Origin: Streptomyces sp. NRRL S-337
Lineage (GTDB): Bacteria > Actinomycetota > Actinomycetes > Streptomycetales > Streptomycetaceae
Length of the DNA: 26,574 bases
Assembly (NCBI RefSeq): GCF_000720175.1
Contig: NZ_JOIX01000094.1
Coordinates: 1-26,574 of the forward strand
Direction: 5' to 3'
This document shows, piece by piece, positions 6,644 through 14,948 of the stretch. The notes below the pieces were generated by a model, which saw nothing but the letters and a program-made list of their open reading frames with translations, made no database searches and was not told where the DNA came from. A program made the position numbers and the translations under genes. Each line of letters begins with the position of its first letter. Position 1 is the first letter of the stretch.

Positions 6644-7552
6644 ATGACCTCACAGACGATCACCGCGGCAGCGGCAGGCACCTGGCGGCTGGGAGACCTC
6701 GTGGTCAACCGGATCGGCTTCGGCGCCATGCGCCTCCCGCAGACCGGCGAAGCGCTCGTCGCCGACGCCGTGCCGCGCGAGCGCGACCAGGCGATCAGCG
6801 TGCTGCGCCGCGCGGTCGAGCTCGGTGTCAACCACATCGACACCGCCGCTTTCTACTTCTCCCCGTTGCGTTCCGCCAACGAGCTGATCAACCGGGCCTT
6901 GGCTCCTTATCCGGACGACCTTGTCATCACCACCAAGGTCGGGCCGGGACGCGACCAGTCCGGTGAGTGGCTGCCCCATGCCACACCCGAGCAGTTGCGC
7001 GGGCAGGTTGAGGAGAACCTGCGACAGCTCGGCCGTGACCACCTGGACGTGGTGAACCTGCGCATAGTCGGGACTGGTTCGCTCGCCGAGCGATTCGGCG
7101 CGCTGGCTGAGCTGCGCGACGCCGGACTCATCCGCCACCTGGGCATTTCCAATGTCACCCCCGCCCATCTCGCCGAGGCCCAGGCCATCGCTCCGGTCGT
7201 CTGCGTGCAGAACCCCTACGGCATCGGGCTGCGACCCGACCAGGACACGCTCGTCCGCACCTGCGGTGAACAGGGCGTCGCCTACGTGCCGTTCTACGCG
7301 ATTGCCACCACCGGGCGCCAAGCCGGGGCGACCGACCGTGACCACCCGGAGATCCTGGCCGTCGCCCGCGCGCACGGAGCCAGCCCCGCCCATGTGCGGA
7401 TCGCCTGGACACTGCACCGCGGCCCGCACGTACTGGCCATTCCCGGTACCGGCGACCCTGACCACTTGGCATCCAACGTGGCAGCCGGAGCACTCCGCCT
7501 CTCCGAGGAAGAGGTTGCCCTCCTCGACTCCCTGCACGGCCAAAGCCGCTGA
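6644..7552 (+). CDS. Aldo/keto reductase
   Basis: A TIM-barrel NADP(H)-dependent oxidoreductase of 302 residues. Catalytic Asp66 (HIDTAAFYF), Tyr71 and Lys98 (VITTKVGPG) are visible. The usual His of the tetrad is absent: the strand reads LDVVNLRIVG, as in a subgroup of actinobacterial members. The cofactor-binding end is present (HVLAIPGTGDPDHLASN). ATG 6644 is the only start that fits family length; the upstream frame crosses the divergent regulator. There is no good ribosome binding site, so a leaderless or near-leaderless message is possible. The substrate is unknown. The divergent DUF5937 regulator probably controls it. Confidence 0.92.
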   Translation: MTSQTITAAAAGTWRLGDLVVNRIGFGAMRLPQTGEALVADAVPRERDQAISVLRRAVELGVNHIDTAAFYFSPLRSANELINRALAPYPDDLVITTKVGPGRDQSGEWLPHATPEQLRGQVEENLRQLGRDHLDVVNLRIVGTGSLAERFGALAELRDAGLIRHLGISNVTPAHLAEAQAIAPVVCVQNPYGIGLRPDQDTLVRTCGEQGVAYVPFYAIATTGRQAGATDRDHPEILAVARAHGASPAHVRIAWTLHRGPHVLAIPGTGDPDHLASNVAAGALRLSEEEVALLDSLHGQSR

Positions 7553-7653
7553 GAGCCGTCGGGGCGTCGGTGCGCGGCCTCCGCTGTCGCCTGGCCACGT
7601 CGGGGCAGGGCCATCCGCGGCTCCGCATGAACGTGTCCAACTAGCATGGGTTC

Positions 7654-7959
7654 ATGGGTGTCAACATCATGCTCGACTTCGAGGTGCACGGGCTGGCCGA
7701 CGAGGCGCAGACCAAGTCCGTCCTGAGCGGACTCGTCGAACTGGTCCGTGCGGAAGGCCTGCAGGAGCACGAGGTCGGCCTCGGGTGGAGCGTGGAGGAC
7801 GGACGGCACTGGATCTCCGGCGAAACGGACTACCCGATCGGTATCAGTCGCTTCTATGCGTGGCGTCCGCACTTCGAAGCCGCCTTCCGCGAACGGATCC
7901 AGGCACTCGCGCCTGCTGCCACCGCTTCGATCAACTGGCGTTATCCGGACGACGACTGA
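7654..7959 (+). CDS. Small hypothetical protein
   Basis: A soluble protein of 101 residues: MGVNIMLDFEVHGL, then a central part rich in Glu and Trp (EHEVGLGWSVEDGRHW), ending SINWRYPDDD. It has no membrane segment or Cys. Codon use is typical for the window, which supports it as real. A TAGCAT hexamer at 7642-7647 ends 6 bp before the ATG, so if it is the -10 box the message is leaderless. I do not recognise the family. The 101 bp before it holds no gene. Confidence 0.65.
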   Translation: MGVNIMLDFEVHGLADEAQTKSVLSGLVELVRAEGLQEHEVGLGWSVEDGRHWISGETDYPIGISRFYAWRPHFEAAFRERIQALAPAATASINWRYPDDD

Positions 7960-8112
7960 CCACTCCTGACGACTTCCAAGAGCCGGCGGCACGGTGAGCG
8001 GCACAGTCAGTTGACCTGACGCGGGGAATCAGGCAGCCGGCGAGGGAAGCAGGCAGCAGGCGGGCGTGAGGCCACTGGCGCGGCCTCGCCACCCGAGGCG
8101 ACAAGACCGCCC

Positions 8113-8138
8113 CCTCTGCCTGGTCCCTCTGCCTGGTC
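8113..8138 (+). repeat. 13-bp tandem duplication
   Basis: CCTCTGCCTGGTC occurs at 8113-8125 and exactly again at 8126-8138, 31 bp beyond the stop of the 532-residue protein gene. The rest of the 209-bp gap 7960-8168 shows no supported gene. Confidence 0.85.
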
Positions 8139-8168
8139 GCCCTCCGCCTGAGGATCCGGCAGAACGAG

Positions 8169-9767
8169 CTATTCCTGGACCAGGACTTCCAGTTTCCGCA
8201 CCGCCGCCTCGGCGACCTCGCCGAAGAACCGCGGACAGGTCCATGCCGCCTCGCTGCGCGCCTGCTCCGGACGTTCGGGCGTGGGGAAGTCCTCAGGGGC
8301 GTAGAAGTGGGCCATGGCGTGCCGGAAGCCGGTGTACCGCAGCTGTGGATGGTCGTCGTCGTGGGCGCACCGGGCCGGGCGCGGCGCGGCGGCGACGGTA
8401 CGCAGCACCCGCAGCACGTCCTCGGCCACGGCCCGCGCCGGTGCGGGATAGGCGATCTGCAGGGCGTGGTCCGCCGCGAGCAGCAGCACGGCACGCTCGC
8501 GCGCGTGGTCGGCGTGCTCGAAGCGCCGAGCCGCCCACAGGCCCAGATCGTCGGCGTACTGCTCGTTCCGGGACGTGTACTCCACCCGCTCGGCGATCTT
8601 CTCGATCTGCAGCCGGCCGTCCCCGTCCAGGTATTCCGCGTCCAGGTGCGAGACGTCACGCGGCCCGAAGAGACGGTCGCGGCCGGTGCGCAGCTGCGTC
8701 AGGGACTCCTGCCCGAGCCCGGCGATGAAGGCGGGACACAGCAGCAGCTCCAACGGTGCGCCGTCGTCTCCGTGCTCCGTGCGTCGGAGTTCGTGGCGGA
8801 CGCGGCCGCCGGCGTAGCTGAGTTCGATGCCGAGTCTGGCGGCCTCCGGTGCGAAGTGGGGCAGGAGGGGGTGCGCGTCCCAGGCGTGTCCGCAGGGCTC
8901 GACGGGGTAGTGGCTCAGCGCCTCCTCCAGCGCCTCGATCAGCTCGTCGAGGACGTCCTTGCGGCGCACCATGCCGGATATGGCGTACCAGCCCACCGCC
9001 CTGACCACCATGATCCGCCCGGCCCGGTCGTCCGGGTCCTCGGCGGAGCGCAGGGCCCGGGCCTGCTCCCCGATCTCGTCGTAGACATCGGTTTTCGGAT
9101 AGCCCTCAAGGAGGGCCGACAGCGTGTCGATGGTGGCGTGCGCCTCGGGTGGGAGCCGCGCCGGGATGTCCGAGACCGAGCCGGGGTCGAGGACATGCAG
9201 GGCCATTCGCGCGAAACCGGCGGCGTTGCGCGGACAGCGCCACTCGTCGCGCGGGCGCTCCTCGTACCACTCCTGCGTCTCGTCGACGAGGTCCACCAGC
9301 CACCCGGCCAACTCCTCGTCCTCTTCGTCGTCGTGGATCTCGTACGGATGGGAGTCATGCCCACAGTCCTGTGCCGACAGGACCGGCTCCGCGGCCCTGA
9401 GCGCCTGGAGCGCAGCGTCCTCGACCCCGTCGCCGGGCACCCAGGACAGATGCGGCAGGGCCAGCACCAGCCCGAATATCCACACATAGGCCAGCGGACC
9501 GCCGGGATCGGCGCTCAGCTTCGCCGCGGCATCCAGGACCAGCCGGTCGTGGGCGCCGTCGTGGAAGTGCTCGTACCCGTAGTGGAGCTTCTCCCAGGCC
9601 ACGGCGAGGCCCTGGATGTCTTCGACAAGGGTGTCGCTGGCGGTGCTGTCGGTGCCGCGGGTGTTGGGAGTGTTGCGGGCGTTCCCGCTCCCGGTGTCCT
9701 CCGGGCGGGCGGCCGGGCCCGTTTCGTTGTTCGTCACACCCGTCACGACGCGTCGGCCGACGGGCAA
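8169..9767 (-). CDS. Unknown protein with a threefold Cys/His motif
   Basis: A protein of up to 532 residues that I cannot assign to a named family. It looks soluble and mostly helical, with a disordered N-terminus (about 1-45). One pattern occurs three times: C-x-H-x(2-4)-H-P followed 37-44 residues later by C-P. The copies are C135/H137/H140 with C178, C292/H294/H299 with C344, and C467/H469/H473 with C511. Each copy follows a helix with an Ala/Leu/Glu pattern (for example LIEALEEALSHYPVEP). This suggests three homologous modules of about 160-175 residues, each offering two Cys and two His that could bind a metal. The annotated start is TTG 9767, which has GAGGTG 8 bases upstream. GTG 9746 and GTG 9737 are alternatives without a clear site. 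Confidence 0.8.
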   Translation of the reverse strand: MPVGRRVVTGVTNNETGPAARPEDTGSGNARNTPNTRGTDSTASDTLVEDIQGLAVAWEKLHYGYEHFHDGAHDRLVLDAAAKLSADPGGPLAYVWIFGLVLALPHLSWVPGDGVEDAALQALRAAEPVLSAQDCGHDSHPYEIHDDEEDEELAGWLVDLVDETQEWYEERPRDEWRCPRNAAGFARMALHVLDPGSVSDIPARLPPEAHATIDTLSALLEGYPKTDVYDEIGEQARALRSAEDPDDRAGRIMVVRAVGWYAISGMVRRKDVLDELIEALEEALSHYPVEPCGHAWDAHPLLPHFAPEAARLGIELSYAGGRVRHELRRTEHGDDGAPLELLLCPAFIAGLGQESLTQLRTGRDRLFGPRDVSHLDAEYLDGDGRLQIEKIAERVEYTSRNEQYADDLGLWAARRFEHADHARERAVLLLAADHALQIAYPAPARAVAEDVLRVLRTVAAAPRPARCAHDDDHPQLRYTGFRHAMAHFYAPEDFPTPERPEQARSEAAWTCPRFFGEVAEAAVRKLEVLVQE

Positions 9768-9820
9768 GTTCCGGCCACCTCGAGGCCGTCAATCACTTGC
9801 TCACAGGGGCGCGTTGATGA

Positions 9821-10591
9821 CTAAAGGGCGAATGGGATTCCCGGGAAGCCCGGGGTGTGCCAGGCATCGCCGTCACCCGTTATCGCGAGACCCTCGTAAC
9901 CGTCGAGCTCCTCCAGCCAGTCCTGCGCCCCCGCGCCCATGGCGAACGCTGCGGTGGCGTAGGCGTCGGTCGTGGTCAGGCCGGGGCCGACCACCGTGAC
10001 GGATGCGGGGCCGGCCGCGGGCGTGCCGGTGTGGGGGTCCAGGATGTGGGGGCCGCGCTCGGCGCTGCCGGAGGTGGCGACGGCCAGGTCGCGGCCGGTG
10101 ACGACGGTGCACAATTCCCCCGGGCGCAGCGGATGGGCGATCCCGATGCGCTAGGGGACCCCGGGCGCCGCCTCGCCGCTGAGCTGGAGGTCTCCGCCGC
10201 CGTTCACGCAGGTGTGCTGGGCGCCGGCCGCCCGCAGGAGCTGACCGGCGCGTTCCACCGCCCAGCCCTTCACCAGTCCGGACGGGTCGAGGGTGCCGTC
10301 CGGGGTGGCGCTGAACCAGCCGCGGGTGGCGGCCCCCACCTGCTCGCAGAGGTCGAGGACCTCGCGTACCTCCGCGGGGCAGTCGTCGAGTCCGATGTCG
10401 CCGCGGCCGAGCCGGCTGATGGCGCTGTCGGAGCGGTAGGTCGAGAAGACCTCGTCGACGTGGTGGAGCCAGGCGACGGCGTCGTGCACGGCGGCCTCGA
10501 TGGCGGGGGTGCGCGCGTCGCGGATGTCGAAGGAGAACACCGTGCCCATCGCCTGCTCGACATGGCGCAGACCGCGCCGGAACTCAGACAC
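9821..10591 (-). pseudogene. apbE: FAD:protein FMN transferase, ApbE family, with an in-frame amber codon
   Basis: ApbE moves FMN from FAD onto a Thr or Ser of FMN-binding domains, outside the membrane. Family landmarks in order: MGTVFSF, STYRSDSAISRL, GTLDPSGLVKGWAVERA, NGGGDLQL, then AVATSG, HILDPHTGTPA and TDAYATAAFAMG. After GEAAPGVP a TAG (10151-10153) replaces the codon where the family has Trp (PW-RIGI). The same frame then runs on to the normal end at 9821, so the lesion is one base (TGG to TAG). No signal peptide or lipobox is seen. The GTG start 10591 overlaps the stop of the FMN-binding gene by 8 bp (GTGTCTGA), implying translational coupling. The product would stop after about 146 residues, before the C-terminal half of the active site. 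A sequencing error or recent mutation are both possible. Confidence 0.88.
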
Positions 10592-11024
10592 CGGCCCGGT
10601 CCAGTGCGCTCTGCAGGGACCGGATGTATCCCGCACTGGTGTAGCTGGCGCCGGACACCGCGTCGATGTGGGCGCTGTGCGCGCTCAGTGCCTCCTGTGT
10701 CAGGCGCGGCAGGGCGTAGGCGGCGATCTCACGGTCGCGACCGTTCCCGGACGGGGCGCGCAGGACCTTGACCGCCGTCAGCCGGCCGGCCTTGACGGTG
10801 GCCATGACCTGCACGGTGCCGTAGCGGGTACTGATCGAGGCGCCGGTGTAGGTGCCCTCGGCCGGACGGCTGCCCTGGGATGCGTGTCCGGAGGGCGTCG
10901 GGGCCGGTGCGGCACCCGCCTGGGCCGGGTCCCCGGTCAGTCCGGCGGGCTGGTGGGGTTTGAGGGAGAGCAGGAGGACGACCAGTGCGCTGGTCGACGC
11001 TGCGGTCAGAACGGCTCGGCGCAC
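10584..11024 (-). CDS. Membrane-anchored FMN-binding domain protein
   Basis: A small exported protein of 146 residues. An N-terminal hydrophobic segment (about 4-22, VLTAASTSALVVLLLSL) serves as signal or anchor. A Pro/Ala-rich linker follows, then an FMN_bind domain (about 53-143). The flavinylation motif reads D121-A-V-S-G-A-S-Y-T129, matching the D-x-x-S/T-G-A-T/S-x-T pattern of NqrC/RnfG proteins, so Thr129 is the expected FMN acceptor. GTG 11024 is chosen because GGAG lies 6 bases upstream and 10 bp separate it from the preceding stop. It lies between the ferric-reductase-like gene and apbE, whose product should flavinylate it. It probably passes electrons from the membrane reductase to an outside acceptor; that acceptor is not known. 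Confidence 0.92.
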   Translation of the reverse strand: MRRAVLTAASTSALVVLLLSLKPHQPAGLTGDPAQAGAAPAPTPSGHASQGSRPAEGTYTGASISTRYGTVQVMATVKAGRLTAVKVLRAPSGNGRDREIAAYALPRLTQEALSAHSAHIDAVSGASYTSAGYIRSLQSALDRAGV

Positions 11025-11034
11025 GGCGGACTCC

Positions 11035-12396
11035 TCAGAACTCGAACGACTCGTGGTGGATGTGGCGCCGGGGTACGCCGGCACCGCGCAGCGCCCGCCG
11101 GGCCGCGGTGGTCATGCCGGGCGGGCCGCACAGATACACCTCGTGCGCGGCGAGATCCGGCACCAGGCGACTCAGTGCGCGGGCCGTCAACGGCACGGAG
11201 TACACGGCGGGTTCGTCGACGACATAGTGGACGGCCGCGCCACGGGCGGCGGCGATCGCGTCGAGTTCGGTACGCAGCGCGAGGTCCTCGGGGCGCCGCG
11301 CCCGGTAGACGAGCGTGACCTCGCCGGGGAGCGTCTCGAAGAGTGCCCGCAAGGGGGTGATGCCCACGCCGCCCGCGAGCAGCAGCACCTTGGACGAGCG
11401 CTGCCGCGCCTCGGTGAAGGCACCGTACGGGCCCTCGGCCCACACCCGGGTGCCGGGCCGCAGCCGTGCCAGGGCCGCGCTGTGGCCGCCGGCCTCCTTC
11501 ACGGTGATGCGCAGGTGGTGGGGGAGAGGCGGCGCGGAGAGGGAGTAGGGGTTGGCGGTCCACCACAGGCCCGGTGCCAGGAAGCGCCAGCGGAAGAACT
11601 GGCCCGGCCGGGCGCCGAGCTCGTCCAACCGTTCGCCGGTGAGGTGCACCGAGACCACGCCCGGCGCCTCCGGGCGGACCTCGGTGACCCGCAGGCGGTG
11701 GCGCCGGGCACGCCGTACCGGAGCGACGAAGCGGTACCCGACGATCAGCGATGCCACCAGTGCGTACATGGCGTACCAGGCGAGCTGGGCGGGGCGTCGC
11801 CCCACGAAGTCGGCGCCGTTGGAGAGTTGGTGACCGAAGGCGAGAAAGATCGCCAGGTAGGTGGCGAAATGGAGGTAGTGCCAGGTCTCGTAGCTCATCC
11901 GGCGGCGGGCGAACCGCGCGGAGACGGCACCGGTGCCCACCAGCAGCAGGAAGCCCGCGGTGGCCTTGAGCATGTCCGGGTAGTCGAGGACGAGGGTGGT
12001 CGCCTCGTGCAGGACACCGCTCCGGGTGGTGAGGGTGTAACCCCAGGTGATCAGGAGGACGTGCGCGAGCACCAGCGAGACGGTGTAGCGGCCGCCCGCC
12101 GCGTGCCAGCGCGCCAGGCGGTCGGTGCCCAGGGTGTGGTCGAGCAGCGGAACGCGGGCCATCAGCGCGACCAGTACCGCGCAGGCGTAGCCGGCCAGCA
12201 GCCCGGTGATCCGGCCGGCCCCGGTCAGCCAGCCCGCCGGACCCACGACCGACGCCGTACCGGTCCACCACAGGGCCAGCACGCCGGCCGCCCCGGCCCA
12301 GATCACGACGTGTGCGAGCAGAGGCGCCAGGGACGGCGGCCGCCGCGGCGGGGGGCTGCCGGTGGCGGTCCGGCGGGTGGCGGAGACGGTGCTCAT
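11035..12396 (-). CDS. Ferric-reductase-like transmembrane flavocytochrome
   Basis: A membrane oxidoreductase of 453 residues. About six hydrophobic segments fill residues 25-225. They hold His residues suited to heme binding (H98 in RWHAAGG, H112 in LAHVLL, H173 and H176 in WHYLH, H189 in FGHQL). A cytoplasmic ferredoxin-reductase module follows: FAD-binding NPYSLSAPP (about 282-290), NAD(P)-binding AGGVGITPLR (about 341-350), the CGPPGM motif (423-428) and the terminal ESFEF. The ATG at 12396 has GGAAGG nearby upstream; the frame upstream enters the divergent promoter region. It is the first gene of a three-gene operon with the FMN-binding protein and apbE. It probably moves electrons from NAD(P)H through FAD and heme across the membrane to the FMN protein. 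Confidence 0.92.
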   Translation of the reverse strand: MSTVSATRRTATGSPPPRRPPSLAPLLAHVVIWAGAAGVLALWWTGTASVVGPAGWLTGAGRITGLLAGYACAVLVALMARVPLLDHTLGTDRLARWHAAGGRYTVSLVLAHVLLITWGYTLTTRSGVLHEATTLVLDYPDMLKATAGFLLLVGTGAVSARFARRRMSYETWHYLHFATYLAIFLAFGHQLSNGADFVGRRPAQLAWYAMYALVASLIVGYRFVAPVRRARRHRLRVTEVRPEAPGVVSVHLTGERLDELGARPGQFFRWRFLAPGLWWTANPYSLSAPPLPHHLRITVKEAGGHSAALARLRPGTRVWAEGPYGAFTEARQRSSKVLLLAGGVGITPLRALFETLPGEVTLVYRARRPEDLALRTELDAIAAARGAAVHYVVDEPAVYSVPLTARALSRLVPDLAAHEVYLCGPPGMTTAARRALRGAGVPRRHIHHESFEF

Positions 12397-12438
12397 GGAG
12401 GCTTCCCTTCCGTGGTCGGCGCCAGCGTCGCAGCGCAA

Positions 12439-12493
12439 CCTCTGAAGACCCTCTGAGCGGCGCTCCGGCCGCTGATTCACAGGAAACTCAGAG
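12439..12493. promoter_or_regulatory. Probable response-regulator binding site
   Basis: In the 145-bp gap between the divergent redox operon and two-component genes, CCTCTGA occurs at 12439-12445 and 12450-12456. The 11-bp spacing is one helical turn, as for OmpR/PhoB direct-repeat sites. CTCTGAG (12451-12457) is also inverted as CTCAGAG at 12487-12493. The site could control both operons. Confidence 0.5.
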
Positions 12494-12541
12494 CCGACTC
12501 ATACCTCCGCCGGCCACCGGGCGAGGGATGCTGGAGGCACC

Positions 12542-13276
12542 ATGCACATGCACCGCACTCCCGCCCCGCTGCACAGCGCCGACGGCTCGCCGGTACGGGT
12601 CCTCGTGATCGACGACGAGCCGGACCTCACCGAGGTGCTCTCCGGAGCCCTGGCCGGCGAGGGCTGGGAGGTCCGCAGCGCGGCCGACGGCGCCTCCGCG
12701 CTCGCCGTGGCACGGACCTTCCGCCCGCACGCCGTCGTCCTGGACTGGATGCTGCCCGACATCGACGGCCTGCAGGTGCTGCACCTGCTGCGCCGGGAGC
12801 TGCAGACGGTCTGTGTCCTCTTCCTCACCGCCCGTGACGCCGTCGAGGACCGGATCGCCGGGATCACCGCGGGCGGTGACGACTACGTGACCAAGCCGTT
12901 CAGCCTGGAAGAGGTGCTGGCTCGGCTGCGGGGGCTGCTGCGCCGGGCCGGGATGGCTCGTGAGCCGGACGGCGACCGGCTGGTCGTCGGCGACCTCGTG
13001 ATGGACGAGGAGGCGCGGGAGGTCCTCCGCGCCGGCGAGCTCGTCGAACTGTCCCGCACCGAGTTCGAGCTGCTCCGCTTCCTGATGCGCAACCCGCGTC
13101 GGGTGCTGTCCAAGGCACAGATCCTGGACCGCGTCTGGTCCTACGACTTCGGTGGCCGGTCCCACGTCGTCGAGCTCTACATCAGCTATCTGCGCAAGAA
13201 GATCGACGTCGGCCGGACCCCGATGATCCACACCGTCCGCGGCGTCGGATACGTCCTCAAGCCGGAGTCCTCGTGA
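12542..13276 (+). CDS. OmpR/PhoB-family response regulator
   Basis: A DNA-binding response regulator of 244 residues. The receiver domain (about 18-130) has the acidic pair in VLVIDDEPD, phospho-acceptor Asp68 (VVLDWMLPDIDG), the switch Thr96 (FLTARD) and Lys118 (YVTKPF). The winged helix (about 145-242) has ELSRTEFELLRFLMRNPRRV and ends TVRGVGYVLK. ATG 12542 has GGAGG 5 bases upstream. Its stop overlaps the kinase start (GTGA). The gene is divergent from the flavin redox operon, which is its most likely target. Confidence 0.96.
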   Translation: MHMHRTPAPLHSADGSPVRVLVIDDEPDLTEVLSGALAGEGWEVRSAADGASALAVARTFRPHAVVLDWMLPDIDGLQVLHLLRRELQTVCVLFLTARDAVEDRIAGITAGGDDYVTKPFSLEEVLARLRGLLRRAGMAREPDGDRLVVGDLVMDEEAREVLRAGELVELSRTEFELLRFLMRNPRRVLSKAQILDRVWSYDFGGRSHVVELYISYLRKKIDVGRTPMIHTVRGVGYVLKPESS

Positions 13277-14721
13277 CACGGATCGTCCCCCGCACTCTGC
13301 GCAGCCAGCTCACGGCCGGTCTGGTCGCGCTGCTGGCGCTGGCCTGCCTGGCGGTCGGCATCACCACGGTCGTCGCGCTCGAAGGTTTCCTGGTCAGCCG
13401 CCTGGACCAGCAACTCTCCGCCTCCGCGGGCCGTTTCGCGGTGAGCCTGGAGCACGAGGCCCGGCCGGACGCCGACAACCGGCCGGACACCCGCGGCCAG
13501 TCCGACGGCACCTTCGGCGCCCGGCTGCTGCGCGGCACACCCACCCAGGCGGCCGTCGTACGGGACCAGACCGATGCCGCGGTGCCGCTGTCCGCCGGGG
13601 ACCGCAGCGCGTTGGCGGCCCTGCCCACCGACGGTTCCGGACACAGCGTCCGACTGGCGGCACTGGGGCGGTACCGCGTCAACGCGGTCTCCGGCGACGA
13701 CGGCGACGTGCTGGTCACGGGCCTGCCGCTGCATCCCGTCGAGGAGACCGTGCACCGGTTGGAGGCGGTGGAGGCCGCGGTGTTCGGCGGGGCGCTCGTG
13801 GTCACCGGCGTCCTGGGCGCACTGTGGGTGCGGCTGTCGCTACGCCCCCTGCGGCGCGTCACCACCACGGCCGCGCGGGTCGCCGAGCTGCCGCTGGCCA
13901 GCGGGGAGGTGGCGATGCCGGCGCCGGTGCCGGTGGCCGACCCGCGCACCGAGGTCGGGCAGGTCGGTACCGCCCTCAACCGGATGCTCGGCCACGTCGG
14001 CAACGCACTGGAGCGCCGCCACGCCAGCGAAAACCGGCTGCGGCACTTCGCCGCCGACGCCAGCCATGAGCTGCGGACTCCGGTGGCGAATGTCCGCGGG
14101 CATGCGGAACTCGCCCTCCGGCACAAGGGGCCGGTACCCGGCGAGATCCGGCGTTCCCTGGAGCGGATCCAGGCCGAGTCGCAGCGCATGAGCCGGCTGG
14201 TGGACGACCTCCTGCTGCTCGCCCGCCTCGATGCCGGCCGTGCGCTGGAACGCAAGCCGGTGGATCTGACCCGGCTCGTGCTCGATGCGGTCGACGACGC
14301 GCGGGCGGCCGGTCCCCGTCACCGGTGGCTGCTCGACCTCCCCGAGACAGCGGTGACCATGACCGGTGACGAACACCGCCTGCACCAGGTCGTCAGCAAT
14401 CTGCTCGCCAACGCCCGGACCCACACCCCGCCCGGGACCGCCGTGACGGTGCGACTCGCCGCCGACGGCCACGACGTCCGGTTGACGATCCTGGACGACG
14501 GCCCCGGCGTGCCCGAGGAGATCCAGTCGGAGGTCTTCGGCCGCTTCGTCCGCGTCGACCACAGCCGCTCGCGCGCGGCCGGCGGTACCGGCCTGGGGCT
14601 CGCCATCGTGGAGGCCGTCGTCACCGCCCACCACGGAGAGGTGGCCCTGACCAGTCGCCCCGGGCACACCGAGTTCACGGCCACCTTCCCCGTGGCGCCT
14701 TCCGGCCCCGCGCAGCGGTGA
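13273..14721 (+). CDS. Sensor histidine kinase
   Basis: A membrane kinase of 482 residues and partner of the preceding regulator. Two membrane segments (about 13-36 and 167-188) enclose an external sensor region of about 130 residues with no recognisable ligand domain. A HAMP linker follows (about 188-245). The H-box is FAADASHELRTPVANV with phospho-accepting His265. The ATP-binding domain shows the N-box (VVSNLLANARTH, Asn376 and Asn380), the G1 box DDGPGVP (about 408-414) and the G2 box GGTGLGL (about 437-443). The start is GTG 13273, overlapping the regulator's TGA by 4 bp. A strong hairpin lies 128 bp beyond its stop. Confidence 0.96.
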   Translation: MTRIVPRTLRSQLTAGLVALLALACLAVGITTVVALEGFLVSRLDQQLSASAGRFAVSLEHEARPDADNRPDTRGQSDGTFGARLLRGTPTQAAVVRDQTDAAVPLSAGDRSALAALPTDGSGHSVRLAALGRYRVNAVSGDDGDVLVTGLPLHPVEETVHRLEAVEAAVFGGALVVTGVLGALWVRLSLRPLRRVTTTAARVAELPLASGEVAMPAPVPVADPRTEVGQVGTALNRMLGHVGNALERRHASENRLRHFAADASHELRTPVANVRGHAELALRHKGPVPGEIRRSLERIQAESQRMSRLVDDLLLLARLDAGRALERKPVDLTRLVLDAVDDARAAGPRHRWLLDLPETAVTMTGDEHRLHQVVSNLLANARTHTPPGTAVTVRLAADGHDVRLTILDDGPGVPEEIQSEVFGRFVRVDHSRSRAAGGTGLGLAIVEAVVTAHHGEVALTSRPGHTEFTATFPVAPSGPAQR

Positions 14722-14848
14722 CGTAGGACCGGCAGGTAGTCCCACGACCGCCCATCGACACCCGGTCTCACGTACCCTCACTTGCAGACGATGACGCTGT
14801 CGCAGTATCCAACTCCCGGGAAGGCCCTTGGCGGCCCCACCTGGCAGG

Positions 14849-14885
14849 GTGCTCCCGGCGCACGGTGGGTGCGCGCCGGGAGCAC
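14849..14885. terminator. Strong hairpin, likely bidirectional terminator
   Basis: GTGCTCCCGGCGC (14849-14861) and GCGCCGGGAGCAC (14873-14885) form a perfect 13-bp stem with an 11-base loop, between the histidine kinase gene (plus) and the convergent remnants (minus). No T-run follows. The rest of 14722-14948 has no gene. Confidence 0.75.
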
Positions 14886-14948
14886 TTCGCTTCGGTGGCA
14901 GGGTCCGGCGGGGTGGGGTGATGCTCGTGGCTGAGCTGGGCCCGCCGG

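Noticed and set aside
8307..9824. 505-residue plus-strand open frame
   Set aside because: It is antisense to the 532-residue protein, whose repeated Cys/His pattern and codon bias are convincing. The antisense frame has no recognisable motif.
10852..12456. 534-residue plus-strand open frame
   Set aside because: It is the antisense shadow of the ferric-reductase-like gene, with a low-complexity Gly/Arg/Val product.
13840..14771. Long minus-strand open frame running across the histidine kinase gene
   Set aside because: It is the antisense shadow of a well-supported kinase. Only its 5' part (15190-15675) shows a real family pattern.
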